Assembly: GCF_020283565.1 (NCBI RefSeq)
Contig: NC_060060.1
Location: forward strand, 33,666,001-33,730,000
DNA length: 64,000 bases
Reading direction: 5' to 3'
From: Trifolium pratense
Lineage: Eukaryota > Streptophyta > Magnoliopsida > Fabales > Fabaceae
The notes below the pieces were generated by a model that was not told where the DNA came from, made no database searches, and saw nothing but the letters and a program-made list of their open reading frames with translations. The position numbers and the translations under genes are program-made. Positions 34,845 through 45,693 of this stretch are shown one piece after another (within the stretch, counting starts at the first letter, position 1; every line of letters starts with the position of its first letter).

Positions 34845-37705
34845 ATGGATATCCCAAAGACGTGGATGTATCACAGTTTAAACACCGGGTTTGGCTTATT
34901 AGGTAATTACTAAATTGACCTTATTCCTTTTTTCTTTTCTTTTTTATCTGTATGAATTGCATGGTTAATAAATAATAAGTAATGATGCATATGTTTGGAT
35001 ATAAGTTGAAATGCTTTCACCGTGATTTGCTGCATTTTTTAGTTGTTTGGTTTATAAAAAACAAAGTGCTTCTATTATATAGAAAGAATGGACTCTAGTC
35101 TCTGGCCGAAGCTATAATTTGTAGCTTTCACGGCAAGCATAATCAAGTTTGAGATTTATAGGTTTGGACAATTAGATGTCTATTATATAGAATGCAAGGG
35201 TGAAGGAAGGGTGACAGATATAAAAATATTAAATTTTATAAAGTTCGTATTTTAGAATGCAAATTATTTTTATCCTAATTTTTTATTTTTACACACTCGC
35301 ATTACGTTGTGAGGAGGTGTAATTAAAAGGCCGAAGGGTGCGTGCAAGACTCAGAAGGCGTGAAAAGAAGAAGTTAAGGCAATTTTGATCTAAACAATTC
35401 AAACAACATAAATTAATAAGAATTACTGATGTATCCAAACAAAAACTAATATGTTTCCGTGTACAACACTCCCTTCCACCATGGACCAACATGGATTTAG
35501 ATTGAGCTAGCTTCTCATTTTTACTTGCTCCATTGATACTTGTTAATGCTATAGTGTTAAATTTCAATGGAAGGGGAAGTGAATTTGGGAGATGAGGAAA
35601 AAGAAGAGGATGAGAAAAAAAAATGGAAAGAGAGAAAGACATAATGAGTGGTGGTGGTGTTGTTGATGGAGTTTGAGTGAAAGATAAAATAGAAAAGAGT
35701 GAAATAAATAAATAATTTTTTATCAAAAAGATAATAATAAATAAAATTAATATTAATTATCCCGTTAATGTCGGTCCTAGGACCGGATACTAAGTTTTTT
35801 TAAAAAAAATCCCGTTAATGCCTTTGTTTTTGTTGTGTAGGAAATGCTATTTCCTTGGGGGTACTTTTGGCACCGGTGTAAGTATATTATATTTAATTTA
35901 TTATTATATATAAAATTTATCAACTAAATTAAATATACAAAAATAAGAAATAATTTAATGTTGTTGTGAATATATTATCGTAGGTCAACCTTTATTAGGA
36001 TATACAAAAATAAGAGTACCGGAAGTTTTCAATCGCTGCCGTATCTGGTGGCTTTATTGAGCTCATCCCTTTGGTTGTACTTTGGGTTCATCCAAACGGA
36101 TGCTATACTGGTGATTTCGATCAACAGTATAGGATGTGTCATGGAGACCATCTACATCATTTTGTACATGCTCTTTGCACCGAGAAATGTTAGGGTAAAT
36201 TTTAACTTGTAAACTCTAAATTATTTATGTTTATAAATTATATTCCTCATCAAAATTCTAATCGTTGTAAAAATATTTGTATATTTTATAATATTACAGC
36301 GATCAACCCTCACATTGTTTGCAGCAATGAATGGGGGTTTATTTTTTTTTTTTGGTATTCTGAATGGGGGTTTATTTGGCGCGATATTTTTAGTTATGCA
36401 TTTTGCCATAGCTAAGAATGATCGTGTGACGGTACTAGGATGGATTTGTACATTTGTATCCATCTGCGTCTATGTGGCACCGCTTAGCATTGTGGTAAGT
36501 GGATTCAATATAATTTAAAATTTATTTATTTGATACATCCATTTCTTTTTCTTTTCTTTATCTTTTGTATATATTTTTCAGGTACAAGTTATTAGAACCA
36601 AAAGCGTGGAGTATATGCCGCTTGCTCTATCACTTTGTCTTACAGTTAATGCGGTGGTGTGGTCTCTCTTCGGCCTATTTAAAGATACTTATCAAGATGT
36701 TAACGTTTTTGTAAGTAACAACAATTTTATTAAATTATTAATTACCACTTACGTATATTTATTAATTAAACTATTTTTTCTTTTTTATTGCAGTTACCCA
36801 ATATAATTGGATTCATATTGGGGACATTCCATATGTGCATATATTGGTATTATTCGAGGGCCGGTAGCCGAGCTGTTGATGTTGAGACCGGTGGACGACT
36901 GTTAGAGGACGGAGCAGCTCTGGGAGGTGTTGGCCCCATTGTGGAGGCGGTAGGGGATTGTGTCACCCAGATAGTGGAGGACGGTGGTCGACTCATTGAG
37001 CTGCCGGTCGGTGGTGGTGTAGGCAAGGCGGAAGAGGGGAGTGGAAGGGAGTGGAAAGAGGGTGGCGATGTTGTTGAGGGCGGTGCCAGGGAGGGGGGAG
37101 ATGGAGGTGTCGGTGAGGTGAGAGTGGGTGGTGTCGGCAAGTTGGGAGAGGGAAAGGGTGGCAGATGCGAGGTGGGAGAGGGTGGTGATGGTGAGATGGT
37201 AGAGGGAGGCAGCGGTGACAGGGAAGAGGGTGGCACCAGTGAGGTGGCAGGGGGAGGTGAGGTGATAGAAGGGGTCGGATGTGGTGAAGGGGAAGAGAGT
37301 GGCACCAGTGAGGTAGGAGAAGGGGGTAGAGGCGGAGGAGGGGAAGAGGGCAGCAGAGGAGAGCAGACAGAGGGCGTGGCCATAAGAGGTGGGGTGGTAA
37401 AGGAAGGAGGCGGTGACGGGGAAGAGGGTGGCACCAGTGAGGTGGTGGTGGGAGGCAGAGGTGAGGTAGTAAAGGAAGGAGGCGGTGACGGGGAAGAGGG
37501 TGGCACCGGTGAGGTGGCAGAAGGGGGCGGAGGTGGTGAATTGGAAGAGACTAGTGAGGTGGGAGAAGAGGGTGGAGGGGAAGAGAGTGGCACGATGGCA
37601 GAAGTGGGCGAATGTGGTGAAGGGGGAGAGGGCATGGGAGGTGGGCTGGCAGATGGTGCCATAGGTGGTGGTGAGAATGGTGGTGGCGAGGGCGAGGATG
37701 CATAG
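34845..37705 (+). CDS. SWEET sugar transporter with long Gly/Glu-rich C-terminal tail
   Basis: SWEETs are seven-helix membrane uniporters for sucrose or hexoses. Six exons, all in phase: 34845-34902, 35841-35877, 35984-36194, 36300-36494, 36582-36710, 36794-37705; 513 residues against the usual 230-300. Both MtN3 repeats are present: [56 protein letters not shown], then [40 protein letters not shown] and [20 protein letters not shown]. After [11 protein letters not shown] (about residue 235) a tail of about 280 residues follows, almost only Gly, Glu, Val, Ser, Thr and Asp, with repeats such as EEGGTSEV. Exon 4 has an 11-codon tandem duplication (NGGLF) that lengthens helix 5. The subclade is uncertain, clade III being my best guess. 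The start is the first ATG in frame; the LTR element ends about 160 bp upstream and may have displaced the promoter. Confidence 0.85.
34903..35840 (+). other. Intron 1 of the SWEET gene (938 bp)
   Basis: Donor AG then GTAATT, acceptor GTTGTGTAG. AT-rich. It holds a 145-codon minus-strand frame (35289-35726) rich in Ser, Leu and Pro, which I judge non-coding because it is low complexity and has no family pattern. Confidence 0.75.
37200..37650 (+). repeat. In-frame minisatellite in the SWEET tail
   Basis: The DNA unit GGGGAAGAGGGTGGCACCAG followed by TGAGGTGG recurs near 37220, 37289, 37419 and 37491; the last two lie in copies exactly 72 bp (24 codons) apart that start TAAAGGAAGGAGG (37398, 37470). 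All copies keep the frame, giving [24 protein letters not shown] and EEGGTGEV, with looser copies later. The complementary strand is open too and would be Pro/Ser-rich. Confidence 0.85.
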
Positions 37706-37724
37706 TAGTTGATGTTGAAAATAT

Positions 37725-38215
37725 CATAATTTGTAGTCCATAGCCCAGAAAATTGTAAAAAAAAAACTATCGAAATGAATAAATTATTTTTCAATCCCTT
37801 TTTTTTTATTGAAGAATCTGTTATCCAACCCATTGTTATCGCCCCATATATTTTCAACACATTGTTATCGAAATAAATAAATTGTTCTTTTATCCCCTTT
37901 TTGGAAGAATCTTCTATACGAACATTTAGGTGAGATATCATACAAATCCTTTTTTCACAGAGTTTGAAAAAATAATAATTTGTAGTCTTATAACCCACAA
38001 AAATTGTAAAAAAATATCAAAACAAATAAATTTGTTTTATATCCCTTTTGTTTTTTAAGAATCTTCTATACGACTCATATAGTGTGTGACTTTGGATCCA
38101 TAATTCGTAGTATATATAATATAACCCACAAGAATTGTAATTTTTTTTTATCAAAATGAATAAATTGATTTTTCAGCGCTCTTTTTCTAAGAATCTTCTA
38201 TCCCAGGTAAATAAG
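37725..38215. repeat. Degenerate tandem repeat after the SWEET gene
   Basis: About four imperfect units of 100-130 bp, each with ATAATTYGTAG, then TAACCCACARAATTGTA, ATAAATTRWTTTT and AAGAATCTTCTAT. Clear starts are near 37729, 37972 and 38100, with a partial unit near 37860. Probably includes the SWEET 3' untranslated region. Confidence 0.65.
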
Positions 38216-39075
38216 AAAGCATGAGTTCAAGTAGTGATATTTTCAAACAAAAGGAATTTGCAGATGAAACGAAAAGCCAACAAATTAGCAATTAGAAAAT
38301 TAGACATATACTTGAGTTTCAGACCATAACAATTGAAGAGAACAGTCATCATTAAGTAGTTGATGTCAAATGACCTACAATGGCTTTCAAATTGAGAAGT
38401 AAATGTTCTAATTATCATGAATCAATCTATTACAATCACATTCTCACCATATATGATTAAATTATAAAAGAATTATTCTAACTCTTCAATGCATTGTTTG
38501 AAAGATCAACCTCATTATCCACTTCATTCTCTTTCAATAGAAGGTCCACACATTCTTACTATATACCTTAACTATAACTTTCAAAATTGGATGTCCAAAT
38601 ATTCAAGAGCTTTTTACTGCATGTTTTCTTAATTGAAATTGTAAACATGTGTGCAATATAATTTGCTTACTCACTTCCTGAGTAACCAATTTAATTAGAG
38701 ACAAACAACTGTTAACATCACATGACAGGAAATTTCATGCCTTGTCTGCCTGTAGGGTGATTTATAACCAATGGTAACAAACCCTTACATGGAGAAAGAA
38801 AACAGAGAAAAATACATAAAAATGTACACATCCCTGGAAAAACAAATACCAGAGTGAAAACTCTCAAACTAAAATAAGATAGAGACATTCTTAGTTTGCT
38901 TGTTAAGGAAACAAAAACAAACCCAACAATCAAAGACAAAATGCAGAGAAAGTTCATTTGATTACAGAAAAATAATAAAGCAACAAATTTTAATACAGAA
39001 GCCTAGCATAGCAAGGGATAAACTACGAAACATAATATATCATTGAATAATTGATGAATGTGTCATGGAGGACCA
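38216..39075. other. Intergenic between convergent SWEET and pinin genes
   Basis: No gene recognised. The right-hand few hundred bases are likely the 3' untranslated region of the pinin gene, which ends at 39076. Confidence 0.5.
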
Positions 39076-42000
39076 TCAGTTTAGGTCTATATTATCAGCA
39101 TCAGCAGCAGGATCTGCAGTGGTATTGCTCATTTCCATCTTAATTGTTTCATCAATCCTCCTACCAGAATCATCATCTAATTCATCATCTATCATATCAT
39201 CCTCTGCAACATTTATATCTTCCACATCATCATCTTCCTCATCATCTTCGTTATTGTTTCCATCAGGGATTTTCCTTTTCTTGGGACCATGCTCGAGCCT
39301 ATGAGTATCCAATTCTTTGTCCATAGTTTCTTGTAAATTATGGTCGTTGTTTACTTTTCTTGCATTCCTTGCATTCTGCCATCTCTCCAAATCCTTTTCA
39401 ACATTAGCAAGATATTGGTCCCCGATTTGCTTTTGATACTCAGACAATTCCTCTCTTCTTGCATTCTTCCATTCAAGGAAATCCTGCAAATGGCAACGAT
39501 GGAAACTATGTCAAATAACAAGATAAATTTTAAAAGGCAATAATCCTGATCCAATGTGTTTGTGAGAATGCATTGACAAACATCGATGTAATAACAAGTA
39601 ACATCAAAACAAATGAAATGCCTATGTTTGGCAACCTCCTCTTTGCGCTTCTCAATTGACGCAGCATCTTCATCCAAGGGCTTTTTAGGCAAATAGTAGA
39701 TTGGCGGTTCTGCTTTAGTCCTGCAAAAATACATTCAATCAAAAAACAGCCCAAAAAGATCAAAGAAAAACGTTTGTTCATCTAAAATCCAGCAATTAGC
39801 ATGAACATCCAGTCATCAAATTGCTTCAATATTACAATTCACATGAACAGAAACTTATCTTCGTCTCAATAAAATGTGAATATGGACACTTTTGGACCAA
39901 AATTAAAAATAACCTGCAGATCATTGCATGGTATACCGTTAGATACAATAATAGCTGTTCAGCTGTTGAACATACTAGCTAAATTTTTTGTCATGAATAG
40001 ACTCTTGCCTAAAAAATTTACAGTTAATGGGGACAAACCTTATAAAATTGCTTAGTCTTTTATGATGCTCACTCCACCGAAGAAACAGTAACTCCAATTT
40101 CTTTTCTTCTGTCTTAGCAGCCACACGTGCTCTAAGAGTCTGATGAGAGTTGGGAAACAAAATAAATGTATATAAAAACATTTATTAATGAAATCATAAT
40201 GAAACTTTGTGAATATGAGGAGCAAAGAATAGTTATCATTAGATAGCCTACCAAATCCCTCCTCCGTTTTTCAGCAATCTGTTCACGTTCTTCTTTCCTG
40301 AGCCTTTCACTTTCTTCCCGTGCTTTTTGCTCAGCCTGTGAAGGAGTCCAAGGGATTTTAGATTATTATGAAGCTTTGGATGTTAGCGCGAGAGAAAGAG
40401 AGAGAGAAGACAAAGTGGTCAGAAACAATACTTTACTGCTTCATAGAAATTGAAAGCACAGTAATAAATGGTACATTTGACTTTGGCACAATATTTACAA
40501 GTCTAATTAAAAAATGGCAGAATGTGCCATAGTCTTAACATTATTCTGATAATTTTCAACTTGTCCAACAAAATTGGCACCAAGTTAATCTATAACATCT
40601 ATACATGATATTCCATGAATCTTTTGGCGGGTCCAACAAAATTAGCACTAAGTTAATCTATAACATCTATTATCTATACATGATATTCCATGAATCTTTT
40701 GGTGGGTATGTATATCATTGTCAAATAAATGTACATGTTTGCCACTAAAAAAACTTATAACATCCTTGTTTGGACCCAGTAAAATGTGTTCGTTCAACTT
40801 AATGGAATTTTTTAATCCCAACTATCATCTATCTTAATATTGTATGCACTATGTAGTCTTTAAAAGTTCAACATAAACTTTGATAGCCAAATGTACAAGT
40901 TAGGCAAAAACAAAAGGAGGGAAGTACTAGACCTGAAAATAAGGGATGACAAAGGGCAATGCTACCTAACATATTAATCTTGTGCATATTCAAAGAAATA
41001 ACAAGAAACATGAAAAAGAACGCATTATCTCACAAAACTGATTTACATACAGAAACATTTAGACATGATGTGGCTAGTTTGCTTAAAAAAAGATAAAAAC
41101 ATATTATGTGCTCTCCTGAATCCTGCCTAAATGAAAGTCCCAAATTGTAATTTATACCCACTGCCTATCAAAATCTACCTACTAGAACATATCAAATGAG
41201 TATTTCTGCAAAAACAAATAATCCAAACTATGATGTATTCATCAAATTGTTTCACCGAGTCTTTACAAGAGATTTCAAATAATATCAATAAGGGCAATGG
41301 CTAAGCATAAATTTATCAGTTATCAATAAAGGTATATTTCATAATTATAAATATCCTTAAACAAAGTGGATTGAGTTAATTATTTTCATGTGAAGAATAT
41401 TCATATAAAAATGGGCACGAACGAACTTACTCTCTGCAAAGAATTGGATCTTCGCATGAATGCCTCTGTTCCTGAGAGTTGCTTATCTTCCTTTCTGAAT
41501 TTCTGACAGTTCATAACAAAAGAAAAATATAAGTATGTAGAAAGAATTGTATTAACAAATAGCAACAATGATGAAATTAGAGAAGAGGGGGGGAATATAA
41601 ATGTACATGGTAAAAAAACAAGTGAATTGAGCTTAGAATATATGCAACAACCTAGGAGTGTGTTTAAAACCAAGTAGTAAAACTAACATTACCTCCAGAG
41701 TTCCCAAAAGCTGACCCAGCATTCTTTTGTTTCTATTAACCAAGCTTGGATCCTGGTTCTTGGGCAATACCCTTGGAACATGTTCTGTAGTGGGAACCTC
41801 GGAAGCCTTACATGAATAACAGGCTATCATATTAGATATAAATTTCAAAGCAACAATCATCATTGACCAAGAAAGTAAGTCATTTATTACATTTACCACC
41901 TTCGAATTTCTTTGATAGCCGTCTCTTCTAGACATTCCACTTTGGTGAGAATTAAAATGGTTCCCATCACTCTGAGCAAAGGTAGAGTTCCCATTTACAC

Positions 42001-43458
42001 CTTCGCTAGTTGAATCCTTTATGTTTCCAGCATCAGCATCTTCAGGCAACTCCCCATCACCAACCTTCATTCCCAACCAAGATATACAGTTAAAAACAAG
42101 GTTGTCAGAATCGTGTGTTTGCTTTAAATCGAAATAGGATAATAAGATTGCAAAACCTAAAATCGCAACCAAAATCAACAGATTCTACTCAATTAATTTT
42201 GTAGAATTGAAAGGGGAAAGCAAGATCACAAAATAAAAAATCGCAACCAAAATCGAAAGATTCTACTCGCATAATATAATATTAAATATATATTATAAAG
42301 TGCAACTACTCAAAGTTTGAATTCTTAAAACAACCGAGTTTCAAAGTTTATCCGTTTATATTTAAACAAGCAGGGTCGAAAACCTCAAACCAGGATATCT
42401 TTTACCCATTCAAAAATCACAAACAAAACAAAAATCGGTAGAATCCATACAGAACCGCACGATTTTACTGGGATTTTGCTTTGATTTAGGATTCTACTCG
42501 GGATACAGATCCTTTAGGGTGAGCAAACTCACAGGATTTCACTATTCTACTCGCGATTTTGATAACAATGGTTAAAAATACACTTATATTTCCCCTTTGA
42601 GTTAAGTGGTTAGGAAGGCACAAAAATACGGGCACGACATTAATGGTTATGATTTAGGACCCCTTTTTTTAAAGATTATAAAGAAAAAACGTGATCTTGG
42701 CATGCAATAATTTATACTCTATTAATTTATAGAGATATTTAAGAAAAACATAAACTATTTTGTGTTTACTTAATTTACCATAACAAAAATAACTTTTTTA
42801 CAGAATCATCTTTCAACAATGGTTTTCAAGAAAAGCTACTCAAACAATTTAAGCAATTAAGACGGTAACAAACATGTCCTTAAATTATCAGACAATGCAC
42901 ACTACTACATTTGAATTTTCAACAAACACACACATAATCTATAATCTATTCTAATTAAAGGAATCAGATTTTAAAACAAAACATGGATATTAAAATTAAG
43001 TGAAATACCTTAACAACAGCAGATGAAAGTCGACGTTTAGCAGGAGGTTGATCTTCAGAATCATGATTATCTCCTCCCTGATGGAAAAAACAAATCAATT
43101 GAATTAGAATTGAGATTAATTGAATTAAATTGAACCCTAATTAACAATAACAGAGGAAATAGACTCACAGGACGAATAAAAGGACGTTGGCGAATAGAAT
43201 TATTGCGGTTAATAGGAGCCGATAAAGCACCTTTGCGAAGGCCACGAGGATCTCGAAGCCTCTCATTTATCTGAATGCAAAATCAAAGAACCATGAATCA
43301 AATTCAATATAATGTAACTGTATATATCTAGAGAGAGAGAGAGAGAGAGAGAGTATAGAGAAATTATGATGAACCTCGCGTTGTTGACGAAGAAGCTCAT
43401 CGATCTCGTTACGGAGTTCTTGTTCGGTTTTCTCCGCCGCCGCCACCGTACTCGCCAT
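39076..43458 (-). CDS. PNN: Pinin/SDK/memA domain protein (exon-junction-associated splicing factor)
   Basis: Ten exons in phase: 43458-43375, 43270-43169, 43077-43009, 42064-41900, 41806-41693, 41502-41431, 40335-40252, 40139-40039, 39720-39636, 39483-39076; 427 residues. The order follows plant pinin: an N-terminal coiled region (TEQELRNEIDELLRQQRE), INERLRDPRGLRKGALSAP, a Ser/Asp-rich linker, the conserved pinin domain (NRNKRMLGQLLGTLEKFRKE, KREERE-type helix EEREQIAEKRRRDLTLRARV, LELLFLRWSEHHKRLSNFI, RTKAEPPIYYLPKKPL), then EWKNARREELSEYQKQI and an acidic tail. Pinin acts in the nucleus with exon-junction and ASAP/PSAP-type complexes in splicing. The exon 9 donor is the least certain: GAG then GTTGCC gives KRKEE-DFLEW, whereas a donor further on would add eight or more residues. 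The start MASTVAAAEKTEQ is the first ATG that fits; upstream in-frame Met (43500) is in probable leader. Confidence 0.88.
43331..43352. repeat. (GA)11 microsatellite in pinin intron 1
   Basis: Pure GA dinucleotide run about 20 bases inside the first intron from the donor on the minus strand. Confidence 0.9.
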
Positions 43459-43779
43459 TGGTGTCAGTGAGAAGAAGAAAGAACGAGTTTCTGTTCTCAC
43501 TGTCCTTGCGATTACTAAACCCTCACAATTCTCAAACGCATATCATACTTTTATTTACTTTACTGCACACTTATAAACCTTTCTAGATTTAGTTAGGTTT
43601 GGTAAAATTGTAACTTTGTTTTGTCATTTATCTAAGTTTTTTTTTATATCAAGTTACTAATCATTTATTTTCTAAACAGAAACTTATGTAGAAAAAAAAA
43701 ATTGGTTTTTAGTTGCAGTTAAATTATGTAGTTTTTCTTGTCCATGACTAGAATTTTATCTTTTTAAAATGAATAAGTG

Positions 43780-43875
43780 GGAGTATAAGATTTGAACCTC
43801 GGTTCTTACATGAATCGAACCTCGATCACTTCAATAATTTCTAATGTCTTTATCAATTGAGTTATGATCATGGGT
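43780..43875 (-). repeat. tRNA-like SINE remnant
   Basis: On the minus strand ATAACTCAATTGATAAAGAC resembles a tRNA D-arm/A box, and GAGGTTCGATTCA (43823 to 43811) matches the B box exactly at GGTTCGATTC. It abuts the MITE at 43887. Confidence 0.55.
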
Positions 43876-43886
43876 GGTTAATTATA

Positions 43887-44367
43887 GGGTTAAATACATT
43901 TTTTGTCCCTATAGTTTCTTATAATTTTGATTTTAGTCCCTAAAGATTTTTTTCATACTTTTTAGTCCCTAAAGTTTGTCAATCTCGTGTATACTTTCAC
44001 ATTTTTGAATGGTTTTTTTTTATGCATGTTTATAAAATTATAAGAATATCTCCAATAAAAATTTAGAATTTTTTTAACATAAGACGAATTATTTAAGAAT
44101 CTTTATGAGCAAAAACCTAAAAAATTCATATTTGATTCATATTTTGTTAAAAAAATTTAAATTTTTGTACAGAGATTCATATAATGTACTAAACATGACT
44201 GGAAAAAAAAAATTAAAATTTAAAATGGTAAGCACGGGCCGAATGAAAAGTAGGGACTAAAAACATTGACGGAAAAAACTTTAGGGACTAAAAAGTGTGA
44301 AAAAATTCTTCAGGAACTAAAATGAAAATTCTGGGAAACTATAGTGAAAAAAAAACATATTCAACCC
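43887..44367. mobile_element. Mutator-like MITE, 481 bp, perfect 9-bp target duplication
   Basis: TTAATTATA flanks both sides (43878-43886, 44368-44376). Ends GGGTTAAATAC and, inverted, GGGTTGAATATG open into long arms containing TTTTTGTCCCTATAG and TTTTTAGTCCCTAAAG, with complements near the right end (CTTTAGGGACTAAAAAGT). A common legume repeat type. No transposase. Confidence 0.88.
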
Positions 44368-44402
44368 TTAATTATATTCAATAAAAAGTTAATTTATATA
44401 TT

Positions 44403-44660
44403 AAGATGGATGAATGCAAGTTTTACATCACCATTGCAGGTCCAACAACACTTCTATAAGTTTGGCAAAGTAGCAAACGACAGAAAAAGTAAGCAATTTT
44501 GGCATATCATTTGGTTGACAACGATATAGAGTATTTGGCGTATGCGTAATAATATATTGTTTAGAGGTGAATGCATCGATGTATCTTCTATAATGGACAA
44601 AATTATTTACCGATTAGGAACCAATATTAATCTAGCTTTTCTGATTGATGTAGCAATCCT
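44403..44660 (+). pseudogene. LINE reverse transcriptase C-terminal fragment
   Basis: Reads QFWHIIWLTTI-stop-SIWRMRNNILFRGECID, then VSSIMDKIIYRL. This is the W...W.SIWR.RNN..F... D...I.D.I pattern from the end of plant LINE reverse transcriptases. It has an in-frame stop at about 44528 and another after DVAIL. Only a fragment. Confidence 0.7.
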
Positions 44661-45693
44661 TTAGCTTGCTTCCAATGTATCTAAGACGTATGTTCTTGAA
44701 TTGTAAACCCTTTTACTCGTTATAATTCAACTTTCATTAAGGAGATCATTTATCAAAACGGCCATTCAGCTTAGTTTCCTATTTTTTTTTTTTTTTTTTT
44801 TGAGAAAAAAGTTTCCTATTATTGTTGTTGATCATGTTTTTATTCATTTACATATTCTATTGTATTGTTTCATGTTGGAGGTTCTAATGTCAAGCCTTTA
44901 ACTTAATAAATTTAGGTCTTGATTATAGAAAAATAAAAACTCAAATTTAACGTTGTTAAGATAATTATTAAACTTCACCCATGGACTACATCGAAATAGT
45001 AAAGCATCAACACTCAAGGTTAACCATTAAATTACAAAGGTAAAACATCAATATTGAAAATGTTTATTGCACTTTATGTTTTAAATAATACAAATATTTA
45101 TTTTTGAAGAAAATATTTATATTGTCATAGTATTGACATTGATTCCAAAAGCTCACTGGTAAAAGCATTATATAAACTATAGTATTAACCATAGCATTAT
45201 ATAAGATTTTATAAACATACTACTACTAGTATGGTACTGTTTACTATTACTCATTTCATCATCATATAAATAAATGTCAATCAATTTATATTGATTGAGA
45301 TGTGTCAGATATCAATTTCCACGTAATAATCATTTATTACCTTGCTTTTTTTGGACAGTGGTTTGCTGTCCCTGGGTGGAACTAGCTTGTATGTTTCTAA
45401 CAAGAAAGCCTACAGTTAGTCAAGTTACATATATTTACACAAAACTCATTTCAAACTAAAATTAGCAGTCAAGGTGAACTAAAAGATTCAAACTCCCTAA
45501 AGAATAATGAAATCCCTGTTTGTATGCCCCTCCTTCAGGGTCAAGAATAAATAAATTGAACCGGCTGTCAGAAATTCTTATTGTAGGGTTCTTGTTTAGT
45601 GAGTTGACTTGGTGAGTTGGGATTAGATGAACCCTTTTAATGCAATTCAACACCGAGTGGTTGTAGAGGCGACCTCTCGTTGGGCTTGAAAGG
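44661..45693. other. Intergenic, between separase 3' end and repeats
   Basis: AT-rich, with a poly-T run near 44783. The part next to 45693 is probably separase 3' untranslated sequence; the frame at 45462-45734 overlaps the end of separase in another phase and is a shadow. No gene seen. Confidence 0.5.

Noticed and set aside
35289..35726. 145-codon minus-strand frame in SWEET intron 1
   Set aside because: Ser/Leu/Pro low complexity, no motif, wholly intronic to a well-supported gene.
36850..37998. Minus-strand ORF of 382 codons rich in Pro and Ser, extensin-like
   Set aside because: It is the exact complement of the SWEET tail; the plus-strand frame is joined to a good SWEET by correct splice sites, and the minus frame has no signal peptide or SPPPP-Tyr motifs of a real extensin at its start.
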